The translations under genes and the position numbers were made by a program. This document shows, piece after piece, positions 58,562 through 64,000 of a DNA stretch of 64,000 bases; position 1 is the stretch's first letter, and the number at the start of each line of letters is the position of its first letter. Source of the DNA: Opitutia bacterium (lineage in GTDB: Bacteria; Verrucomicrobiota; Verrucomicrobiia; Opitutales; Opitutaceae); the NCBI GenBank assembly GCA_947474365.1, contig CANJIU010000028.1, positions 1 through 64,000 of the forward strand, in the 5' to 3' direction. The notes under the pieces were generated by a model that was not told the DNA's origin, searched no databases, and was given only the letters and a program-made list of their open reading frames with translations.

Positions 58562-59932
58562 ATGCACACGCGCCTTCTCTTCTTCGCCTTCATCCTCACC
58601 GCGGTTAAGGCGCTGTCCGCCGCTCCCGCCGCATCACCCGACTGCATCTTGATCGACCACGTCTGGTCCGGGCACCCTGTGCCGTTCGCCCTGCTCATCG
58701 AACGCGGCCACCAATTCATCGCGTATTATGACGCCGAACGCCGCATCGCCCTTGCCGGGCGCAGCCTCCCCGACGGTCCCTGGGTCCGCGTCCGGCCCGA
58801 AGGGCGCCCTGTGCCGAAACGCGATCACCCGTCCAACGCCGTCGGCTGGGACAGCCACAACAGTCTCCACCTCGCGCTGGATCGCGACGGCTGCCTGCAC
58901 CTCTCCGGCAATATGCACGCCGACCCGCTGGTATACTATCGCACGCAGCGGCCCTTCGACCTCACGACGCTCGAGCGCATCGACCGGATGACCGGCGACC
59001 ATGAGGATCGGGCGACGTATCCGGTTTTCTTTAGCAACGCGGCAGGGGAACTCCTCTTCCGCTACCGCGACGGCGGCAGCGGGAATGGCAACGACTACTA
59101 CAACCGCTACGACTCCGGCGCCCGCTCGTGGCGGCGATTGCTCGACACTCCGCTCCACGACGGGGAAGGCGAGCGCAACGCCTATGCCACGGCACCCGTC
59201 ATGGGCCCCGACGGCCGATTCCATCTCGTCTGGGTCTGGCGCGAAACTCCCGCCGCCGAGTCGAACCACTCGCTCTCTTACGCCCGCAGCCGCGATCTCA
59301 TCCACTGGGAAACCAGCACCGGCCAGCCCATCGTTCTGCCGATCACGCTCGCGAAAAGCGACATCATCGACGCTGCGAAACCCGGCGGCGGCCTCGTCAA
59401 CATGACCCGCGACCTGGGCTTCGACGCCCAAGGCCGTCCGCTCGCAGTGTACCACCGCTACGACACGCGGGGAATGTCGCAGGCTTACGTCGCCCGCCCC
59501 AACGCCAAAGGCGGATGGGACGGGCACGCGCTGAGCAACTGGACGTTTCGCTGGGAATTTTCCGGCGGTGGCAGCATCCCAAGTGAAGTGTCGCTCGGCC
59601 GCCCCGTGCCCGCGCCAGACGGCACCGTGATCGTCGACTACTCGACGAAGGCCGCGGGCTCGGGGCGTTTCCAGCTCAACAGTGAAACGCTTGCCGTCAT
59701 CGCGAAGCTGCCGCCCGTCCCGTCCAGCATCCCTGCCTCGCTGCGCCAAGTGCGCTCGACGTTTCCCGGACTTTCCGTGCAACTCCAAAACCACCGCGGC
59801 GAAGGCCGCACATGGGTGCTGCGCTGGGAGACGCAGGGCCGAAACCGGGACCGCCCTCATCCCACGACGCCGCCACCCTCGGAGCTGCGACTGTACGAGT
59901 TCCCTTCCGCCGTCCCCGATCGGCAGGAGTGA
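58562..59932 (+). CDS. Exported BNR_4 beta-propeller protein, possible polysaccharide lyase
   Basis: A 456-residue protein from ATG 58562 with a signal peptide (about 1-20). The family is BNR_4, a seven-bladed propeller that includes sialidase-like proteins and the PL24/PL25 ulvan-lyase fold. The key segment is GWDSHNSLHLALDRDG followed by LHLSGNMH: His99 and His119 are 20 apart. Tyr153 and Arg169 (in LLFRYRDGGSGNGN) are 16 apart. These intervals equal those I recall for the catalytic His/His and Tyr/Arg of a PL25 ulvan lyase. A lyase acting on sulfated uronate polymers fits the neighbours, but is inferred. Confidence 0.8.
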   Translation: MHTRLLFFAFILTAVKALSAAPAASPDCILIDHVWSGHPVPFALLIERGHQFIAYYDAERRIALAGRSLPDGPWVRVRPEGRPVPKRDHPSNAVGWDSHNSLHLALDRDGCLHLSGNMHADPLVYYRTQRPFDLTTLERIDRMTGDHEDRATYPVFFSNAAGELLFRYRDGGSGNGNDYYNRYDSGARSWRRLLDTPLHDGEGERNAYATAPVMGPDGRFHLVWVWRETPAAESNHSLSYARSRDLIHWETSTGQPIVLPITLAKSDIIDAAKPGGGLVNMTRDLGFDAQGRPLAVYHRYDTRGMSQAYVARPNAKGGWDGHALSNWTFRWEFSGGGSIPSEVSLGRPVPAPDGTVIVDYSTKAAGSGRFQLNSETLAVIAKLPPVPSSIPASLRQVRSTFPGLSVQLQNHRGEGRTWVLRWETQGRNRDRPHPTTPPPSELRLYEFPSAVPDRQE

Positions 59933-60002
59933 AGAGCGTCGTTCTGCTCTGGGATTCAGGCCATTTCCGGCGCCCCGTTGATCGCCGCCAGCCCCGCCCC
60001 GC

Positions 60003-60734
60003 TCACTCCGGCAGCACCTTGATCGCGAGCGCGCGAAACTCCACCGGGTCGTTGTGATTCTGCAGCGTGATCGGCCCTTCGGCCGGGACGCCAACGACGC
60101 GCGCACCGTCGACCACCGGCACGTCGTTGAGGACGACACTGACCCGGTCACCCCGCATTGTGATCACAAACCGGTTCCATTCCCCGACTCCGCGGTCGGC
60201 CCGGACGCGTGGCATTGTCTTCATTCGCTCCTCCTTCGTCGCCGCCAGGTCCTTGAACTTCGTCCCGACCTCACCGCTGCCGCAGGGTTCGCACCAGATG
60301 TTCACCTGGGCCGCACGGACGCCGCGCAAAAACACTCCACTGTCTCCCCAACTGAGATACTCCTTCATAATCAATTTGCCCTGCGCGTCATGCTGCTCAA
60401 GGCCGTCTTCCGTGAGGAGCTGCAACGGCTTCATCTTCGGCGTGCCCGTCAGCCGCCACTCGAGCGTGAGCACGAAATTTCGCACCCGCCGCGTCGTCGA
60501 GAGATCATAGTTTCTCCCGGCGACGCGCTTCGGCTGGTCGCCGCGCAGCCGAATCACGCCATCGGCGATTTCCCACACGTGATCGAGGTGCGCCGGATGC
60601 TCCCAACCGGCCCAGCTCCGGCCGTCAAAGAGCGGGACGAAACCGTCCGATGACGTCCCTTCCGCGGCGGCCAAACCAAGAATCGAACTCCAAAGCAGAA
60701 ATCCAAGACGCAGGAAACAAGGGAGGTCAGACAT
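60003..60734 (-). CDS. DUF1080 (3-keto-disaccharide hydrolase-like) exported protein
   Basis: A 243-residue protein with a signal peptide (LRLGFLLWSSILGLAAAEG). The DUF1080 concanavalin-like fold is marked by FVPLFDGRSWAGWEHPAHLD, VWEIADGVIRL, NFVLTLEWRL, GDSGVFLRG, GEWNRFVITMRGD and PITLQNHNDPVEFRALAIKV. Members are often found with Gfo/Idh/MocA oxidoreductases, and some hydrolyse 3-keto-glycosides. It is convergent with the BNR_4 gene and divergent from the transglutaminase gene, with a Gfo/Idh/MocA gene about 1.2 kb away on the same strand. The activity here is inferred. Confidence 0.88.
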   Translation of the reverse strand: MSDLPCFLRLGFLLWSSILGLAAAEGTSSDGFVPLFDGRSWAGWEHPAHLDHVWEIADGVIRLRGDQPKRVAGRNYDLSTTRRVRNFVLTLEWRLTGTPKMKPLQLLTEDGLEQHDAQGKLIMKEYLSWGDSGVFLRGVRAAQVNIWCEPCGSGEVGTKFKDLAATKEERMKTMPRVRADRGVGEWNRFVITMRGDRVSVVLNDVPVVDGARVVGVPAEGPITLQNHNDPVEFRALAIKVLPE

Positions 60735-60877
60735 GGGAACTCCATCGCAGGATAATTGAGCTTCCGAGGAAAGAACGAACCCACGCGGCGCCGATCGGAG
60801 CCGGAATTAGTCCGCCTATTTTCGCGCCGGCGCGGAAAAGCCCGGCCCCGGCGTCAAAACTGCTGTCAGCGGTCTTC

Positions 60878-61810
60878 ATGGTGTTCAATGAAGTAACCCT
60901 GCCCTCTCCCACCTTCGACGTGACACTGCGGGTCGGCTGCAGTCTCTCCTACCACGTCTCGGGTCAGGCGTGGCTGCTGCTCCAACCAAAGCCGACCCCA
61001 AACCGCAATCACGCCGTGGTCTTCGAGGCCTTCGCCCTTGGTCACAATTTGCCCGCAGAGCGATTCACGGACAGTCACGGCAATCAAATCCATCGCGTCC
61101 TTCTCGCCCCCGGCACGAACACGATCCGCCACGACGCGATCGTCGCGGTCTCGTCGCAGCCCGACAATCACGACCTGCCGCCGAGCGCGCCGCTTTCCCC
61201 CGGCGATCTGCCGCCCTCCCTCCTGCGGTACACGCTGCCGAGCCGGTATTGCGACTCCGACAAGCTGACCAATTTTGCCTGGCAAAAGTTCGGCCAGGTG
61301 CCGCACGGCTGGCCTCGCGCCCAAGCGATCAGCCAGTGGGTGCACGACAACATCGAATACCGCTACGGGTCTGGTCACTCCGAACTCTCCGCCTGCGACG
61401 TGCTCGCGCGCGGCCACGGGGTCTGCCGTGATTTTGCCCACCTCGTCATCGCGCTCAACCGCACGTTCAACGTCCCGGCGCGTTATGTGACCGGCCACCT
61501 GCCCGACATCGGATTTCCCGATCCTGAAAACCACATGGATTTTCACGCCTATGCGGAGATCTATCTGGGCGGACACTGGTTCACGACCGACGCCCGGTTT
61601 CACGTGCCACGCATCGGCCGGGTCAAAGTCTCCTGCGGACAGGACGCGGTGGACGGCGCGTTCTCGACCATTTTTGGCGGCGCCGCCCTCACGCACTTTC
61701 AGGTGTGGGCCTATCAGGTGCCCCGCGGCACGGTCGGCGTCGGCGACGCCTTGGATTTCTCCAAGCGCCTCGACAACCAGTGGACGATCTGGACGGATCC
61801 GATGCGGTGA
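60878..61810 (+). CDS. Transglutaminase-like (cysteine protease fold) protein
   Basis: A 310-residue cytoplasmic protein from ATG 60878 (MVFNEVTLPSPTFDVTLRVG). The N-terminal beta domain is followed by a transglutaminase-core: helix TNFAWQKFGQVPHGWPRAQA, then Cys183 in RGHGVCRDFAHL, His223 in DFHAYAEIYL and Asp238 in TTDARF, a complete Cys-His-Asp triad. Such bacterial proteins act as peptidases or amidases as often as cross-linking enzymes. An in-frame extension to 60650 has no features and overlaps the DUF1080 gene. The neighbour genes do not indicate its substrate. Confidence 0.9.
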   Translation: MVFNEVTLPSPTFDVTLRVGCSLSYHVSGQAWLLLQPKPTPNRNHAVVFEAFALGHNLPAERFTDSHGNQIHRVLLAPGTNTIRHDAIVAVSSQPDNHDLPPSAPLSPGDLPPSLLRYTLPSRYCDSDKLTNFAWQKFGQVPHGWPRAQAISQWVHDNIEYRYGSGHSELSACDVLARGHGVCRDFAHLVIALNRTFNVPARYVTGHLPDIGFPDPENHMDFHAYAEIYLGGHWFTTDARFHVPRIGRVKVSCGQDAVDGAFSTIFGGAALTHFQVWAYQVPRGTVGVGDALDFSKRLDNQWTIWTDPMR

Positions 61811-61856
61811 GGCACGGGCAAGACGCGGATTTCGGCGCGGCTCGCACGTCGTGCCG

Positions 61857-63266
61857 TCACACCTTCCAACCCGCGCGCGCCTTGATCGCGACGAGCGCGT
61901 TGAGCGACGGATCGTTGGTCACGCGGCCGGCCTTCGCATCCCACTCGATGCGTTTGCCGGTGCGCATCGCGAGCACGCCGAGCAGCACCATCTCGGAAAG
62001 CGGCACCGAGTATTCGAAATTCGATCCCGGCATCGGGCCGGTCTTCGCGATCGCGTCGAGCCACTCCTTCATCGGCCCGCCGATCACGCGCGGAATCGTC
62101 GCCGGCGGGCGGTTCTTTTTGAATTCCTCCCAGGTCGCGTTCGGCAGCAGCCGCGGGCTGTCGGGCCGGCCGCCCGGCGCAATCAGCGTGTGCTGGCTGC
62201 CAAACATGATCATGCCGCGCGCCGGAAATCCCGTCTTCTTCGCGTCGTCTTCCCAGCCCCGCGGCGCGGACGGTTTCTTCCGCTCGCCCTCCAGCCACTT
62301 GAGCGTGACGGGCGGGCGCTGGCCGCGCGCCGGAAACTTGTACGTCAGCTCCGCCCACTCTGGCACGATTTCCGGATGCACCGAGCCCACCTCCACGTCG
62401 ACCGAGGTCGGAGCGCCGAGATCCAGGGCCCAGAACGGCGCGTCGAGCGTGTGACACGCCCAGTCGCCGAGCATGCCGTTGCCGAAATTCCACCAGCCGC
62501 GCCAACGCACCGGCGCGATGCTCTCGTGGTACGGCCGCACGTCCGCCGGTCCGAGCCAGAGATCCCAATTCAACGTCGACGGCGGCGTTTGCACCGGCAG
62601 CGGCAGCGAGGCGGGCCGCTGAAAATAATGATCGTTGAACGTGGGCGACCAGGCCTGCACCTCGCGCACGTCACCGATCGCGCCGGCCGTGACCCACTCG
62701 CGCATCAGCCGGATGCCCTCGGTCGCCCGGCCTTGATTGCCCATCTGCGAAATGATCCCCTTCTTCTTCGCCGCGTCGCGCAGCGCCCGCGCCTCGCCGA
62801 CGGTGTGGGTGAGCGGTTTTTCGACGTAGACATGCTTGCCCCGCTGAATCGCCATCATCGCCGCTGGAAAGTGGTGGTGATCAGGCGTGGAGACGGTGAC
62901 GGCGTCGATCTTGTCGGACATCTTCGCGAACATCTCGCGGTAATCCTCGAAGAGCGGCACCGACGACAGATCCGCGCAGGTGAGCTGGGAGTTTTTCTTC
63001 AGGTCCGCTCCGCGCTTGTAGGTGGCCTTGACGTGCACCTGATCGGGATCGCACAGCGCGACGATGTTCACCCGCGGGTCCTTCATCATCTCGCCGACGG
63101 CCGCCCAGCCGCGATTGGCGATGCCGATACAGGCGACGTTGATCTTGCCGTTGGCCGATCCGCCCGCCTGGCCGATGCTGAAGCGGGGCAGCGTGAACGC
63201 GGTGGCCGCGAGCGCGGACGTCTTGAGGAAGGTGCGGCGGGACTGGGGTGAGTGCGAGGAGTTCAT
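61857..63266 (-). CDS. Tat-exported Gfo/Idh/MocA-family oxidoreductase
   Basis: A 469-residue protein from ATG 63266. The N-terminus SPQSRRTFLKTSALAATAFT is a twin-arginine signal, so the cofactor is bound before export. The Rossmann part has INVACIGIANRGWAAVGEMM and ALCDPDQVH, and the family motif HVYVEKPLTHTVGEA with the catalytic-region Lys-Pro. A long C-terminal domain contains WNLDWLWLGP-like segments (seen as NWDLWLGPADVRPYH) typical of this exported branch. Enzymes of this type oxidise or epimerise sugars with bound NAD(P). With DUF1080 it could form a keto-sugar route. Confidence 0.92.
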   Translation of the reverse strand: MNSSHSPQSRRTFLKTSALAATAFTLPRFSIGQAGGSANGKINVACIGIANRGWAAVGEMMKDPRVNIVALCDPDQVHVKATYKRGADLKKNSQLTCADLSSVPLFEDYREMFAKMSDKIDAVTVSTPDHHHFPAAMMAIQRGKHVYVEKPLTHTVGEARALRDAAKKKGIISQMGNQGRATEGIRLMREWVTAGAIGDVREVQAWSPTFNDHYFQRPASLPLPVQTPPSTLNWDLWLGPADVRPYHESIAPVRWRGWWNFGNGMLGDWACHTLDAPFWALDLGAPTSVDVEVGSVHPEIVPEWAELTYKFPARGQRPPVTLKWLEGERKKPSAPRGWEDDAKKTGFPARGMIMFGSQHTLIAPGGRPDSPRLLPNATWEEFKKNRPPATIPRVIGGPMKEWLDAIAKTGPMPGSNFEYSVPLSEMVLLGVLAMRTGKRIEWDAKAGRVTNDPSLNALVAIKARAGWKV

Positions 63267-63330
63267 CAGAGAGGAGTAATGACGATGGCGGGGCAACTTG
63301 GTGACCGTGACCCGAAAACGGTTACCGGCA

Positions 63331-63882
63331 TCATGCGGCCGGGTAAAGCTCAGCCAGTTTCCGCACCGTCTTGAGGTTGCGCATCGTCGACGACGGAAGC
63401 CGCAGCGCCTTCACCGCCGGCGAGGCCCAGATACGCGACTCGTGGGTCTTAATCCCACGGCAAAGCCAGTAGTACTCTCGTCCCTCGACGCAGAATTCAT
63501 CCGTGTCCGAACGGCACGCCGCCAGGGCGCGCTGCCGATCCACGCCCAACTCGATCGGGAGGAAGCCGACATGAACCGTGTTGGCCGGATCACCCATGTC
63601 CATCGCCGAGAACGGATGCAGCGCCGCAACCGCGGCCACCTCCGTCCGTGTGCGGACGAACGTGTCGACCTCGTAGCCGAGCGCGCCCTGCAAGTGCTGC
63701 TCGATCTGCCGCGCAAGTTTCCGGTCGTCGCCGGTGGCGGTGGAGAAAATCACGTTGCCGCTCGCGATAAACGTCTCGACCGCGGAAAACGCCATCGCCT
63801 CGAATTCCGCGCGCAGGACGTCCATCTTGATCCGACGGCGGCCGAGGTTGATGCCGCGGAGGAACGCAATGAAATGGTGCAT
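63331..63882 (-). CDS. DUF1697 family protein
   Basis: A 183-residue cytoplasmic protein from ATG 63882 (MHHFIAFLRGINLGRRRIKM). The start matches the conserved DUF1697 opening, in which FLRGINVG and the following segment FEAMAFSAVETFIASGNVIF are nearly invariant. The C-terminal part holds EYYWLCRGIKTHESRI and the STMRNLKTVRKLAEL end, also typical. The family has no established biochemical role. An in-frame extension to 63933 lacks conservation. It stands 64 bp upstream of the Gfo/Idh/MocA start on the same strand, so co-transcription with it is possible. Confidence 0.92.
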   Translation of the reverse strand: MHHFIAFLRGINLGRRRIKMDVLRAEFEAMAFSAVETFIASGNVIFSTATGDDRKLARQIEQHLQGALGYEVDTFVRTRTEVAAVAALHPFSAMDMGDPANTVHVGFLPIELGVDRQRALAACRSDTDEFCVEGREYYWLCRGIKTHESRIWASPAVKALRLPSSTMRNLKTVRKLAELYPAA

Positions 63883-63955
63883 GAAAGCCCGAACGGGGTG
63901 CTGGTACCCTGACGTCTCCCCGGTCGTCGTCAAAATCCAATGTGCGGCCCCGATC

Positions 63956-64000
63956 TCAAGTCGCGTCGGCCCCCCTCCGCACCGTCACCGGCGCGGTCAG
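63956..64000 (-). CDS. Possible 3' end of a gene entering from the right
   Basis: From the last base of the window a frame reads 14 codons (LTAPVTVRRGADAT) to a TGA at 63956-63958. The peptide is too short to assign, and chance open frames of this size are common. If real, it lies 73 bp upstream of the DUF1697 start. Confidence 0.2.
   Translation of the reverse strand: MTAPVTVRRGADAT

Noticed and set aside
61551-63251. A 566-codon plus-strand frame over the Gfo/Idh/MocA gene
   Set aside because: Arg/His-rich shadow of a strongly conserved oxidoreductase with a Tat signal on the minus strand.

Overview
The window is about 64 kb of GC-rich, densely coding DNA, most likely a chromosomal segment of a Verrucomicrobiota bacterium of the Opitutaceae type. 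I infer this from protein content: very large TonB-dependent receptors that carry an N-terminal LSPF[VIT]V motif and come without SusD partners, many secreted sulfatases, Tat-exported Gfo/Idh/MocA oxidoreductases, DUF1080 proteins and a SUMF1-domain protein. No rRNA, tRNA or CRISPR array was seen.

Left part (1-27 kb) is mostly housekeeping and transport. It starts with the N-terminus of a possible integrase and a perfect 17-bp palindrome, then a DUF885 peptidase, a secreted rhodanese and dihydrofolate reductase (folA). A serine beta-lactamase-like hydrolase follows, then a BMP/PnrA-type nucleoside or sugar ABC importer operon with a gamma-carbonic-anhydrase-like gene at its end. Next come a ydbH-ynbE-ydbL set, whose E. 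coli relatives act in phospholipid transport between the membranes, a Tat-exported HAD dehalogenase, glgP, mutL, an MFS transporter and argH. Two divergent secreted sulfatases follow, then a universal stress protein whose stop codon overlaps that of a convergent SulP-STAS-cyclic-nucleotide-binding transporter.

The middle (28-32 kb) is a partly decayed stress-type island: a PPK2 pseudogene with its core deleted, a frameshifted DUF1737 gene, a DksA-like protein lacking its zinc cysteines, a DUF2892 membrane protein, a REP-like palindrome, a long non-coding stretch, and a DUF883 / phage-holin-like / YqjK-like trio resembling E. coli yqjDEK. After it come another sulfatase, an ABC exporter, a tandem-CDGSH iron-sulfur protein and a chemoreceptor with a nitrate/nitrite-sensing-type ectodomain. 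A perfect FNR/CRP-family consensus box (TTGATTTGAATCAA) lies upstream of that receptor. About 1 kb of mostly non-coding DNA follows, with an 11-bp tandem repeat and a gene relic.

The right part (39-63 kb) is a polymer-utilisation locus built on two divergent pairs of TonB-dependent receptors. The leftward arm runs receptor-receptor-amidohydrolase-SUMF1 protein. The rightward arm runs receptor-receptor-sulfatase without signal peptide-GPH sugar symporter-BNR_4 beta-propeller protein. That last protein has a His/His/Tyr/Arg pattern resembling ulvan-lyase-type polysaccharide lyases. A DUF1080 protein, a transglutaminase-like protein and a Tat-exported Gfo/Idh/MocA oxidoreductase follow. The simplest model is TonB-dependent uptake of a sulfated, uronate-containing oligosaccharide, cleavage in the periplasm, symport into the cytoplasm and desulfation there, but the substrate is not shown by the sequence. 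The window ends in a DUF1697 gene.
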